NCBI GenBank assembly: GCA_035624785.1
Contig: DASPQV010000025.1
Span: 62,001 to 126,000, forward strand
Length of the DNA: 64,000 bases
Origin: JAJZNI01 sp035624785
Lineage (GTDB): Bacteria; Chloroflexota; Dormibacteria; Aeolococcales; Aeolococcaceae
Direction of reading: 5' to 3'
The position numbers were made by a program, and so were the translations under genes. Position 1 is the stretch's first letter, and the number at the start of each line of letters is the position of its first letter. This document shows, one piece after another, positions 8,627 through 17,377 of this stretch. The notes under the pieces are model-generated. The model had not been told where the DNA came from. It made no database searches and saw only the letters and a program-made list of their open reading frames with translations.

Positions 8627-9649
8627 TCAGTGGGTCAGAGTGACCTTGCTGAGGCCCGGCGGCGCGTCGGGGTCGAGGCCGCGAAGCCGGGCGATCGCCG
8701 CGGCGATCTGCTGGCCGCGTACCACCTCGAGCGGCGGCAGCAGGGGCTCAGGGACCCGCGCCGGCAGTGAGCAGACGGCGCCGGCGCCGGCGCTGACCTC
8801 CATGACGTGCGCGCCCCGCTCGTCCAGGAGGCGGGCGAGCTCCCCGGAGTCCGGATCCGGAGTCCCGCCGCCGCCGAAGGCGAGAACCGGGAAGCCAGGG
8901 CCGACCGCGGCGATCGGCCCGTGGCGGAGGTCAGCGGGCGATATCCCCTCGGCCATGACCCCGGAGGTCTCACGGACCTTGAGCGCCGTCTCCATGGCGG
9001 CAACCAGGTGAAGGCCACGGCCGGTGACCAGCAGCCGGTCGGCTCCGTCGAGGGCCACCGCGACGCTCTCCGGACCGGCCCCGTCGGCCAGCAGGTCCGC
9101 GACCTGTTCGGGCAGGGCGGTTAGCTCGGCATCCGACCAGGCCACGTCGCCGGCTCCCGCGGCCACCATGGCCAGGGCGACCAGGGTGGCGGTGACCGTC
9201 TTGGTCGCCGGCACCGCCCGCTCCTCCCCGGCCGCCAGCTCGATGGTGAGGTCTGCGACCTCGCCGAGGGGACTGCTGGCCGCGTTGACCAGCGCGATGG
9301 TCCGGCCCCCCTGCTCGCGCACCCGGCCCAGAACGGTGACGATTTCCGGTGTCCGGCCGGACTGGCTGATGCCGACGGTGAGGTACCCCCGCATGTCGAC
9401 GGGCACGCGGTAGAGGGTGTGGATGCTCGGAGCGGTGAGGCCGGTGGGGCGCCGCGTCGCCATCTCCAGGATGTAGCGGCCGAAGACGGCGGCGTTGTCC
9501 GAAGAGCCGCGGGCCACCAGGGTGATCCCGACGAGCGGGTCCGGAAGCAGGCCCCGCACCCGAGCTGCGACCTCCCCACGATGCTCGAGCAGCCGGTGAA
9601 GCACCGCCGGCTGGTCGGCCATCTCGGCCGCCATCAGCTCGCCGTTCAC
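8627..9649 (-). CDS. SIS-domain sugar-phosphate isomerase/deaminase (NagB-II/AgaS-like)
   Basis: This 340-residue protein has two SIS domains and lacks the glutaminase domain of GlmS. The first shows ARGSSDNAA, SQSGRTPEIV and NAASSPLGEVAD; the second shows VTGRGLHLVAAMETALKVRETSG followed by ADLRHGPIA. This is the layout of glucosamine-6-P deaminases of the NagB-II type and of AgaS-like enzymes. It would convert the glucosamine-6-P made by NagA into fructose-6-P and ammonia, completing GlcNAc catabolism. The start is taken at the GTG at 9649; an ATG five codons in is also possible. The deaminase assignment rests on family and context. Confidence 0.85.
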   Translation of the reverse strand: MNGELMAAEMADQPAVLHRLLEHRGEVAARVRGLLPDPLVGITLVARGSSDNAAVFGRYILEMATRRPTGLTAPSIHTLYRVPVDMRGYLTVGISQSGRTPEIVTVLGRVREQGGRTIALVNAASSPLGEVADLTIELAAGEERAVPATKTVTATLVALAMVAAGAGDVAWSDAELTALPEQVADLLADGAGPESVAVALDGADRLLVTGRGLHLVAAMETALKVRETSGVMAEGISPADLRHGPIAAVGPGFPVLAFGGGGTPDPDSGELARLLDERGAHVMEVSAGAGAVCSLPARVPEPLLPPLEVVRGQQIAAAIARLRGLDPDAPPGLSKVTLTH

Positions 9650-9767
9650 GTGCTCACCAGACGGGTTGCACCGCTGCCCATCGTGCTTTCGACGTGGAGC
9701 CAGCCATCGGGGCCGTCATGGTAGCGGGCTGTGGCGGTCGCCAGCGGCCCCGGCCGCTCGCCGCCCT

Positions 9768-10526
9768 TCAGACGACCCCTCCGTCGACCACCAGCACGCT
9801 GCCGGTGACGAAGCTGGCGGCGTCGGAGGCCAGGAAGACGGCGGCGCCGGCGACCTCGTCGGGCTCGCCCACCCGGCCCAGCGCGCTGGCCCCCGTCATC
9901 CGCTCCCGGATCTCCTCGGTATCCACGAGCACGCGGGAGAAGTCGGTGCGGATCAGGCCGGGGGCGATCGCGTTGACCCTGATCCCGAGCGGGCCGAGCT
10001 CGCGCGCGAGCACCCGGGTCATGCCGATGAGCGCCGCCTTGCTCGAGCTGTAGGCGCCGATCAGGGGGTCCCCGCGGATGCCGCTGACCGAGGCGACATT
10101 GACGATCGAGCCGCCGTGGTCGTGCATCCACGCCTCCACGGCCAGCCGGGTCATCTGCCACGCCCCCTTGACGTTCACCTCCCAGATCTTGTCGAGGGCG
10201 CCCTCGTCGGCTTCGAGGAGGGGGCCGAACTGGGGATTGGTGGCGGCGTCGTTGACCAGGACGTCGAGCCGCCCCAGCTCGGACGCCACCCTCTCCACCA
10301 CGACCAGGCAATCGGCCGGGTGGCCGACATGGCCGGGCACGCTGAGGGCGCGCCCTCCCTGGGCCTCGATCTCGCCGGCCACCGCCTCGCAGCCCTCAGG
10401 GTGGCGGGCGCAGACCGCCACCGCCGCTCCGTGGGCGGCCAGGGCGATCGCGATCGAGCGGCCGATGCCCCGGCTGCCACCGGTGACCAGGGCCACCCGG
10501 CCGTCGAGTCGAAAGCTTGCCGTCAC
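9768..10526 (-). CDS. short-chain dehydrogenase/reductase, FabG/glucose-dehydrogenase-like
   Basis: This 252-residue protein is a classical SDR. It shows the cofactor-binding TGGSRGIG near residue 15, NDAA in place of NNAG, a Ser in NVASVSG, the catalytic YSSSK and PGLIRTDF, and it ends in VTGSVLVVDGG. An Arg follows the GG(S) in the glycine motif and an Arg (CARHP) follows the second strand, which suggests NADP(H). The GTG start overlaps the stop of the upstream amidase (GTGA), so the two are co-translated. The substrate is unknown. The GlcNAc genes downstream lie 118 bp away, so a link to them is possible but unproven. Confidence 0.9.
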   Translation of the reverse strand: MTASFRLDGRVALVTGGSRGIGRSIAIALAAHGAAVAVCARHPEGCEAVAGEIEAQGGRALSVPGHVGHPADCLVVVERVASELGRLDVLVNDAATNPQFGPLLEADEGALDKIWEVNVKGAWQMTRLAVEAWMHDHGGSIVNVASVSGIRGDPLIGAYSSSKAALIGMTRVLARELGPLGIRVNAIAPGLIRTDFSRVLVDTEEIRERMTGASALGRVGEPDEVAGAAVFLASDAASFVTGSVLVVDGGVV

Positions 10527-12016
10527 GCCTGGGAGGACGAGGGCGCGGAGGCTCCGCCGGCCGGCACCCCGGCCGGCGGAGCCGCTGGCGGGCGCCGGCC
10601 CGCCCAGGGTCGCGCCGCCTCCATCTGAGCGCTGAAGCGAAGCAGGGCCGCCTCCCCGTAGGGCCGGCCGAGGGCCATGACCCCGATGGGCAGGTCCCCG
10701 CTCCAGTGCAGGGGCAGCGAGACCGCGGGCTGGCCGGTGAGGTTGGCGATGGCGGTGAAGGGGCTGAACTCGGCGGCACGCCGGAGCACGACGAGGGGGT
10801 CCTGCCCGGAGGCGTCCGGGAAGTGCCAGCCAAGGGGGACCGGCGGGCGAGCCAGGGTGGGGGTGAGGATCAGCTCGTAGCGCTCGTGGGCGGCCAGCAC
10901 CCGGCGAGCGAGCAGTTGGAGACGGCTGAGCTTGAGGGTCAATTCAGCCGAGTCCAGCCCACGGGCGCGCTCCCGCAGAGCCCGGTTGTGGGGCTCGGCC
11001 AGCCCCGGGTCGCCGCCGAGGCTGGCGTAGAAGTCCATCGTGGCGCCGATCTCTGCGGCCCAGATGTCGAGGAAGTCCTCGAGCATCGCCTCGGATTGCC
11101 AGTCGGGGGTGAAGGGCTCGACCTCATGGCCCAGGTTTGCCGCGAGCCTGACGGCCGCATCCACGGCGCGAACGCACTCCCGGTCGACCGGGAACCCGGC
11201 GGGGGGAGTCACCGTCCAGCCGATCCGAAGCCGGCCGGGGTCCGCTACCACCTCGGCCGAGAAGCTCCGCTCGGGTGGGGGTGTCCCGAGCGGGTCTCCC
11301 AGCGCCGCCCCGCTCACGGCATCGAGGAGCAGCGCGTTGTCAGCGACGCTGCGGGTCAGGAAGCCGTCGACGACGAGCAGCGCCGGGTCGTTGCCGGGAA
11401 GCGGCCCCCGAGGGATGCGGCCGCGTGACGGCTTGAGGGCAAAGAGCCCGCAGCACGCTGCCGGGATGCGCAGGCTGCCGCCTCCGTCGTTGCCATGGGC
11501 GGCGGGGACCAGCCCGGCGGCGACCGCCGCGGCCGAGCCGCCACTGGAGCCGCCCGCGGTCCGGGACGGATCCCACGGGTTGCGGGTGGCTCCGAAGCGG
11601 AGGTTCTCGGTGGTCGAGATGGTGCCGAACTCGGGAAGGTTGGTCTTGCCGACCAGCACCGCGCCGGCCCGGCGCAGCCGCGCCACCAGCTCGGTGTCCA
11701 TGGTCATGGGCAGTTCGGGGGTCATCCGCGACCCGTCGCTGAGCGGCGCGCCGGCGACCAGCACGTTGTCCTTGATGGGGATCGGGAGCCCCTCCAGAGG
11801 ACGCCCCTCGCCGGCCAGGATCCGGCGCTCGCTCTCCCCGGCCTGGGCCCGGGCCTCGGCTTCGAGAAGCACGGTGAAAGCGTTGAGCCGCGGCTGGGCC
11901 TCGGTGATGGCGGTGAGGACCGCCTCGAGCAGCTCCACCGGCGACGCCTCGCGCGCTCGCAGGGCGGCGATCAGCTCGAGCGCGGGGGTGAAGCCTGGCG
12001 CGTCGGACCCGGGCAT
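10523..12016 (-). CDS. amidase, amidase-signature family
   Basis: The protein is 497 residues from the ATG at 12016; a longer reading to 12238 has compositionally poor sequence and is rejected. It carries the amidase signature: catalytic Lys in PIPIKDNV, the cis-Ser in AGGSSGGSAAAVAAGL and the nucleophilic Ser in GGGSLRIPAACCGLFALKPSRGRI. The C-terminal third has the family's ILTPTLARPP and FTAIANLTGQPAVSLP. It hydrolyses a carboxylic amide in the cytoplasm, but the substrate cannot be read. A GatA role is unlikely because no gatB or gatC is adjacent. It is the leading gene of a pair with the SDR. Confidence 0.92.
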   Translation of the reverse strand: MPGSDAPGFTPALELIAALRAREASPVELLEAVLTAITEAQPRLNAFTVLLEAEARAQAGESERRILAGEGRPLEGLPIPIKDNVLVAGAPLSDGSRMTPELPMTMDTELVARLRRAGAVLVGKTNLPEFGTISTTENLRFGATRNPWDPSRTAGGSSGGSAAAVAAGLVPAAHGNDGGGSLRIPAACCGLFALKPSRGRIPRGPLPGNDPALLVVDGFLTRSVADNALLLDAVSGAALGDPLGTPPPERSFSAEVVADPGRLRIGWTVTPPAGFPVDRECVRAVDAAVRLAANLGHEVEPFTPDWQSEAMLEDFLDIWAAEIGATMDFYASLGGDPGLAEPHNRALRERARGLDSAELTLKLSRLQLLARRVLAAHERYELILTPTLARPPVPLGWHFPDASGQDPLVVLRRAAEFSPFTAIANLTGQPAVSLPLHWSGDLPIGVMALGRPYGEAALLRFSAQMEAARPWAGRRPPAAPPAGVPAGGASAPSSSQA

Positions 12017-12216
12017 CGGCACCGCTGCATGGTCAGCCGCCGGATGGGCAGGGGTCAACTCCCGATGCGCCGCAGCGGCAGGGTGGAGGGAGCCGGGCGT
12101 CGGCCCCCCCTCCACCCCATCACGGAAGGATTCAAAGCTCCTGGTGCGACCGCATGCCCTTCCGGCGTCCCCTAACGGAGAGCGACGGGACCAGCCCCGG
12201 CCCAAGCCGCTGCCCC

Positions 12217-12441
12217 CTAGCCATGCACGTCCCTCCACCCCCTCGGGACGGTCTGCCCCGCCATACCCGGTCGCCCGACCACCTCCGCGCTGACCGGCTG
12301 GTGAGCAGCCACGAACCCGATCAGCTCCTCCGCCGAGGCGACCACGGTGCGCTCGCCGGTCTCGGCCAGCACTGCCTCGCCCGCCAGTCGGCCCTCGGCC
12401 AGCGCGGCCGAGGAGAGGCGGAGCACCACCGAGATCGGCAC
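12217..12441 (-). CDS. small protein of unknown function, downstream of the SARP-like regulator
   Basis: This 74-residue protein starts MPISVVLRLSSAALAEGRLA and has a central segment GEAVLAETGERTVVASAEEL. The regular hydrophobic/acidic pattern looks like a real small beta-alpha protein and not a shadow reading. It lies 129 bp downstream of the regulator gene and on the same strand. I do not recognise a family. It has no membrane segment, signal peptide or Cys motif. Confidence 0.45.
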   Translation of the reverse strand: MPISVVLRLSSAALAEGRLAGEAVLAETGERTVVASAEELIGFVAAHQPVSAEVVGRPGMAGQTVPRGWRDVHG

Positions 12442-12570
12442 GGAGCGAGGATGAGACGGCAGCGCTTCACCAGCGCATCACGGGGCTGGCCTGGCCATGC
12501 CGCGGCCGGACCGGCCGGAAGCCGGACCCCGGCGTGGCCGCCATGCCTCAGAGCAGGGCCTGCCTCTGCC

Positions 12571-14193
12571 TCAACCCCGGAGCCGCTGCTCCAGCTCGGC
12601 GATGCCCGGTGGAGCTCGCAGCCTGAGCTCGGCAAGGATCGACCGAGCCCGGCCGAGCATGGCCAGGGCGGCACCGCTCCGGCCCCGCTCGGCCAGCAGC
12701 TCCGCGGCGCGCTGATAGCGGCTCTCGTCGGTGGGGTCGACGTCGATGGCACGCTGCAGCAGGGCGACCGCACCGTCCGCGTCGCCGCTCCCAGCCGCGA
12801 CATCGGCGAGAGCGTCGAGGAGGCCCAGCTGGAGCCGGCGGAGCCGTTCGCGGGGTCCAAGGGCCCACATCTCGTCGCAGCTGCCGGCGAGGAGGTCACC
12901 GGTGTAGGCGTCGAGCGCCGCACGGGCGGTCGCGGTCCAGCCCGGCTCACCGCGCGTCCGGGCCGCCAGCGCTCGCCGAGCCGCGGTCTCGAAAGCGGCG
13001 GCGTCGAGCTCGACCCCTGGAGCCAGGGTGACGCTCTCCCCGCTGCGGACCAGGAGGCGCTCGGCCAGGTGCGGAACGCGGGCGAGCACGGTCCGAAGGC
13101 GGGCTCTGCCCACCTGCGGGTCAGCGTCCGGCCACATCGCCTCGACCAGGAGATCGACCTCGGCGCGGCCACCCGCGGCCGCGACCAGCATCACCAGCTG
13201 CGCGGGCCGGCCCTCCATCTCCACGGGGTCGGCGCCGACCGCCGCCGAGAAGCCGCCGAGCACCTTCAGGCGCGGTGCCGGTGCCGATCGGCCGTGCCCC
13301 TCCGCGCGGCGAGCCCCCCGGATGAGCAGCAGATCCTCCAGCGGACCCGGCAGGAGGCACGCCCAGGTGCCCGGGGTCAGCGGGCTCCACGTGGGGATGG
13401 ACGGCTGGGACCTCTCCCGGCCAGCGGCCGCCACCGCGATCTCCCGGTGAGCGCAGACCCACGCCGCCACCGCGTCGCTGAGCCGCGGCTGACCGTCTGA
13501 TGTCACCAGCACACCCTCGGTGAGCGCGCCGGCATCCGGGCTGACCGAGAGGACCCGGCCGTCGCGGTCGATGACGATGGTGGTGAGCCGCGCCGCCGGG
13601 AGGGCCCGGCTGAGGCGCGCAGTGATCACCAGGAGGCGTCGCTGACCGACCAGCTGACCCCGGTAGATGTCGAGGACGGCCCGATCGCGCTCGCTGAAGT
13701 CGCCGCTCGCCCGCGATGCGCCCAGCCCCACTACCCTCGCCGGGCCGGACTCCAGGCTCGCCGCCAGCTGGCGGGTCACCCCCATGGGCCGGTACACCAG
13801 GTTCCACAGCTCGCTGCGTCGCATCCGGCGCTCCGGGTCCAGCTCCCACCAGGTCCGCGGTGGCTCGTCAGGTGGGTGGACGGCATTCAGGAAGGGGCTG
13901 TCTGCCCAGTGACGGCGGAAGGCCTCGGCGACCGTCGACGGGTCGAGGCGGAGCGCACCCGGTGGCCACGCGGTAGCCCAGAAGCGCGCCCCGAGGTCGA
14001 CCTCGTTGTAGGAAGCGTGATCGCACCGGATCAGGCGGAACGTACCGGCCGCCGCGGCCTCGGCGAAGCTGTTGGGATCCTGGGCCTGGGAGGCGACCCG
14101 GACAGCGTCGAGGACCGCGACGAGGTCGCTCGAACGGAGCTCCCGCCCCAGCCGCCGCCTCTCGGACCCGCTCATGGCCCGAAATGGTGGCAC
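12571..14193 (-). CDS. SARP/BTAD-type transcriptional regulator with an N-terminal sensor-like region
   Basis: The 540 residues split in two. Residues 1 to about 290 resemble the N-terminal half of LuxR-type regulators that precede a DNA-binding domain; no standard ligand site is obvious. Residues about 300-390 (LKVLGGFSAAVGADPVEMEGRPAQLVMLVAAAGG through LLVEAMWPDADPQVGRARLRTVLARVP) match the OmpR-like winged helix of SARP proteins. The remainder (ELDAAAFETAARRALAA, ALDAYTGDLLAG, LDALADVAAGSGDADGAVALLQRAIDVDPTDESRYQRA) matches the bacterial transcriptional activation domain, a TPR-like fold. The start is the GTG at 14193 or the ATG at 14175. Likely a DNA-binding activator; target genes are unknown. 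Confidence 0.82.
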   Translation of the reverse strand: MPPFRAMSGSERRRLGRELRSSDLVAVLDAVRVASQAQDPNSFAEAAAAGTFRLIRCDHASYNEVDLGARFWATAWPPGALRLDPSTVAEAFRRHWADSPFLNAVHPPDEPPRTWWELDPERRMRRSELWNLVYRPMGVTRQLAASLESGPARVVGLGASRASGDFSERDRAVLDIYRGQLVGQRRLLVITARLSRALPAARLTTIVIDRDGRVLSVSPDAGALTEGVLVTSDGQPRLSDAVAAWVCAHREIAVAAAGRERSQPSIPTWSPLTPGTWACLLPGPLEDLLLIRGARRAEGHGRSAPAPRLKVLGGFSAAVGADPVEMEGRPAQLVMLVAAAGGRAEVDLLVEAMWPDADPQVGRARLRTVLARVPHLAERLLVRSGESVTLAPGVELDAAAFETAARRALAARTRGEPGWTATARAALDAYTGDLLAGSCDEMWALGPRERLRRLQLGLLDALADVAAGSGDADGAVALLQRAIDVDPTDESRYQRAAELLAERGRSGAALAMLGRARSILAELRLRAPPGIAELEQRLRG

Positions 14194-14253
14194 TTCCGGT
14201 CAGAAGGGGCAAACGACCTGAACGCTCTCGAACCTTCGCCTGCCGCACCGGGC

Positions 14254-15282
14254 TCAGTGCTCGCTGGAGGCCGCCCAGATGTTGATCCCGGACTCCGTGG
14301 CGAGCCGGTCGATCTCCTGAAGCTCATCGGCTGAGAACTCGAGGTGGTCGAGGGCCACTAGGTCCTCGTCGAGCTGGACGGCGCTGCTGACGCCGACGAG
14401 GGCCGAGGTGACCCGCGGATCCCGGAGCACCCAGGCCAGCGCCATCTGGGCGAGGGTCTGCCCCCGGCGATGGGCGATCTCGTCCAGGCCGCGAACCTTG
14501 GCCAGGGTCCGCTCGTTCAGCATCTCGGGCGGGAGCGAGGTGGCGCGCTGCCTGGCGCGGGATGCCTCGGGGATGCCGCCCAGGTAGCGCCCGCTCAGCA
14601 GCCCCTGGGCGAGCGGCGAGAAGGCGATGCAGCCGATGCCGTCCTCCTCCAGGACATCGAGCAGGCCCTGCTCGATCCAGCGATTGAGCAGGGAGTACGA
14701 CGGCTGGTGGATGAGGATCGGAGTGCCCAGGTCCCCCATGACCTCGGCCGCCTCCTGGGTCTTGGCGGCGGAGTACGAGGAGATCCCCGCGTACAGGGCC
14801 TTGCCCTGCCGGACCGCGCTGTCCAGGGCCCCCAGGGTCTCCTCCAGGGGGGTCTCGGGGTCGAAGCGATGGGAGTAGAAGATGTCGACGTACTCGAGGC
14901 CCAGGCGCCGCAAGCTCTGGTCAAGGCTGGCCAGAAGGTACTTGCGCGAACCCCATTCCCCGTAAGGCCCGGGCCACATGTCATACCCAGCCTTGGTGCT
15001 GATGATCAGCTCGTCGCGGTGGGGGCGGAGGTCGCGGGCCATGATCTGCCCGAAGGTCTCCTCGGCGGAACCGTAGGGCGGCCCGTAGTTGTTGGCCAGG
15101 TCAAAGTGGGTGATCCCCCGGTCGAAGGCGTGGAGCACCGTCGCCCGGCTCAGGCTGAGGGGCCGCTCGGCGCCGAAGTTCTGCCACAGTCCCAGGGAGA
15201 CCAGGGGCAGCTTGAGCCCGCTGCGCCCGCAGCGCCGGAAGCGCATCACCGAGTAGCGGTCCTCCGCGGGGACATAGGTCAT
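14254..15282 (-). CDS. aldo/keto reductase, YghZ/MgrA-like
   Basis: This 342-residue TIM-barrel reductase has the length of the YghZ (L-glyceraldehyde-3-phosphate reductase) group. The catalytic tetrad is visible: Asp and Tyr in FDLANNYGPPYGSAEE, Lys in IISTKAGYDMWPG and His in DIFYSHRFD. The WPGPYGEWGSRKYL segment after the Lys is typical of the YghZ branch. It uses NADPH and acts on small aldehydes; methylglyoxal or L-glyceraldehyde-3-P are the family's known substrates. It is divergent from korA, with 145 bp between the starts. No pathway partner is seen. Confidence 0.92.
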   Translation of the reverse strand: MTYVPAEDRYSVMRFRRCGRSGLKLPLVSLGLWQNFGAERPLSLSRATVLHAFDRGITHFDLANNYGPPYGSAEETFGQIMARDLRPHRDELIISTKAGYDMWPGPYGEWGSRKYLLASLDQSLRRLGLEYVDIFYSHRFDPETPLEETLGALDSAVRQGKALYAGISSYSAAKTQEAAEVMGDLGTPILIHQPSYSLLNRWIEQGLLDVLEEDGIGCIAFSPLAQGLLSGRYLGGIPEASRARQRATSLPPEMLNERTLAKVRGLDEIAHRRGQTLAQMALAWVLRDPRVTSALVGVSSAVQLDEDLVALDHLEFSADELQEIDRLATESGINIWAASSEH

Positions 15283-15316
15283 CGGTCATCCTCCGCCGGC
15301 CGGCGGCGCCCACGCC

Positions 15317-15364
15317 ATCGCTGACGGCGGTCTGCCGCGCTCCGCGCGATCGCTGAAGGCGGTC
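15317..15364. repeat. pair of 16-bp direct repeats in the divergent AKR/korA promoter region
   Basis: ATCGCTGACGGCGGTC (15317-15332) recurs with one mismatch as ATCGCTGAAGGCGGTC (15349-15364), a 32-bp period of about three helical turns. It lies just upstream of a possible -10 TATCAT (15382-15387) for korA, so it may be a regulator site. Confidence 0.35.
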
Positions 15365-15427
15365 CGAGCCGGACCGGGGACTATCATAGCTGCGTATATG
15401 CGTTCGCACGGGAACGCGGGAGAGCCC

Positions 15428-17377
15428 ATGCCCGGCCCTGGCGTCAATGACTTCTGCATCCAGGCGGCCACCGTCAACGGGTCCGGTTCGCAGTCCGCCA
15501 ACCTGGTGATCACCCGGGCGCTCTTCCACATGGGGATCCCGGTGGCAGCCAAGAACGTCTTCCCCTCCAACATCGAGGGCCTGCCCACCTGGTACGACAT
15601 CCGGGTCAGCCCTCACGGCTACCAGGCGCGCAAGCGGACCGTCGACGTCCTGGTGGCGATGAACCCGGCGACCTTCGTCGACGACGCCGCCAACGTCCGG
15701 CCCGGAGGGGCGGCGATCCACGAGGCGACCATGCCCCGGTACGGCGCCGCCGCCCGCGACGACATCTCCTGGTATCCGGTGCCCTTCGCGCGACTCGCCA
15801 AGGAGCGCCTCGACGCCAAGCCCGACCTGCGCAAGTACCTCCAGAACATGATCTACGTGGGCGTCGTCGCCGAGCTGATCGGACTGGACCCCGCCGCGGT
15901 GGAGCGGGCGCTCCGCGATCAGTTCCGGGCCAAGCCGAAGGCCGCCGAGCTCAACCTCGAAGCCATCCAGCTGGGGGTGAGCTACGCGCGCGAGAACCTG
16001 ACCAAGACCGATCCGTTCCGGGTCGCCGCCATGGACAGGACCCGCGGCACCGTGCTGCTCGACGGCAACCGAGCCGCCGCCCTGGGCGCGATCATGGCCG
16101 GCTGCACCGTCCTGGCGTGGTATCCGATCACCCCCTCGACGTCCTTGTGCGAGGCGGTGATCGAGTACGCCGAGCGTTTCCGGGTCGACCGCGCCACCGG
16201 AGAGAGGCGTTTCTCAGCGGTGCAGGCCGAGGACGAGCTGGCCGCCATCGGCATCGTCCTGGGCGCCGCTTGGGCGGGCGCCCGGGCCATGACCGCGACC
16301 TCCGGACCTGGCATCTCCCTGATGGGCGAGCTCACCGGGCTCGGCTACTACGCCGAGATCCCGGCGGTGGTCTTCGACGTCCAGCGGGTGGGGCCGTCGA
16401 CCGGGCTGCCCACCCGGACCATGCAGGGCGACGTCGGCTACGTGCACACGCTCTCGCATGGCGACACCCGTCATCCCGTGCTGCTCCCCGGAACGGTGAC
16501 CGAGCTGTACGAGGACGCGCAGCTCGCCTTCGACCTGGCCGACCGCCTCCAGACCCCGGTCTTCGTGCTCAGCGATCTCGACCTGGGGATGAACCAGTGG
16601 ATGACTCCTCCCCTCGCCTACCCGGAGCGCGGTGTGGACCGGGGCAAGGTCCTCGACGCCGCCGATCTGGACCGGCTGAGCCGCTGGCGACGCTACGAGG
16701 ACGTGGACGGTGACGGCATTGCCTACCGGACCCTCCCCGGTAATCCCAATCCGCGCGCCGGGTACTTCACCCGCGGTTCGGGTCACGACCAGGACGCTCT
16801 CTACACCGAGAGCCCGGACGCATACCGGGCCAACATGGACCGGCTGCGCCGCAAGCTCGATGGGGCGCGGCACCTGGTCCCTGGGCCACTGGTCGACGAG
16901 CCGGGAAGCTCGACGCTGATCGTCGCCTACGGCAGCACCCATCACGCCGTGGTCGAGGCGCGCGACCGCCTGGCCGAGATGGGCACGCCGGCAGACTACC
17001 TTCGCGTCCGCGGGCTGCCGCTGCACCCGATGGTGGCCGAGGTCATCGCTCGGCATCGCCGGGTGTACGTCGTCGAGCAGAACCGCGACGGTCAGATGGA
17101 GGCCCTGCTGCGTGCGGAGCTCCCCGGCGAGCTAGCCGACCGCCTCCAGGGACTGCGCCACTTCAACGGCGTGCCCATCGACGCGGAGAGCGTCCTCGAG
17201 CCGATCCTGGCAGCGGCCCGGCCGAGACCGGCGGTCACGGCGCGACCCCGACAGCGCGGGCGGCCGGGCGACGGCGGACCCAGCCGGGACGACGAGGGCG
17301 CGCTCACCGGCAAGCCGGCGCTGCCGGTTCGGCCGGCGGGGAAGCTGACGGTCGGCTCAGGGGGAGTGCTCCCATGA
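15428..17377 (+). CDS. korA: 2-oxoacid:ferredoxin oxidoreductase, fused gamma-alpha subunit
   Basis: The protein is 649 residues from the ATG at 15428, which has GGGAGAG five bases upstream; an in-frame ATG at 15398 lacks a good site. Residues 1 to about 190 are the gamma domain (VNGSGSQSANLVI) and the rest the alpha subunit (AWYPITPSTSL, QAEDELAAIGIVLGAAWAGARAMTATSGPG, VVFDVQRVGPSTGLPT). With the beta subunit it decarboxylates a 2-oxoacid, probably 2-oxoglutarate, reducing ferredoxin and forming acyl-CoA. The last about 50 residues are a Pro/Arg/Gly-rich tail beyond the conserved fold. It overlaps korB by four bases. 2-oxoglutarate over pyruvate is a family-level guess. Confidence 0.93.
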   Translation: MPGPGVNDFCIQAATVNGSGSQSANLVITRALFHMGIPVAAKNVFPSNIEGLPTWYDIRVSPHGYQARKRTVDVLVAMNPATFVDDAANVRPGGAAIHEATMPRYGAAARDDISWYPVPFARLAKERLDAKPDLRKYLQNMIYVGVVAELIGLDPAAVERALRDQFRAKPKAAELNLEAIQLGVSYARENLTKTDPFRVAAMDRTRGTVLLDGNRAAALGAIMAGCTVLAWYPITPSTSLCEAVIEYAERFRVDRATGERRFSAVQAEDELAAIGIVLGAAWAGARAMTATSGPGISLMGELTGLGYYAEIPAVVFDVQRVGPSTGLPTRTMQGDVGYVHTLSHGDTRHPVLLPGTVTELYEDAQLAFDLADRLQTPVFVLSDLDLGMNQWMTPPLAYPERGVDRGKVLDAADLDRLSRWRRYEDVDGDGIAYRTLPGNPNPRAGYFTRGSGHDQDALYTESPDAYRANMDRLRRKLDGARHLVPGPLVDEPGSSTLIVAYGSTHHAVVEARDRLAEMGTPADYLRVRGLPLHPMVAEVIARHRRVYVVEQNRDGQMEALLRAELPGELADRLQGLRHFNGVPIDAESVLEPILAAARPRPAVTARPRQRGRPGDGGPSRDDEGALTGKPALPVRPAGKLTVGSGGVLP

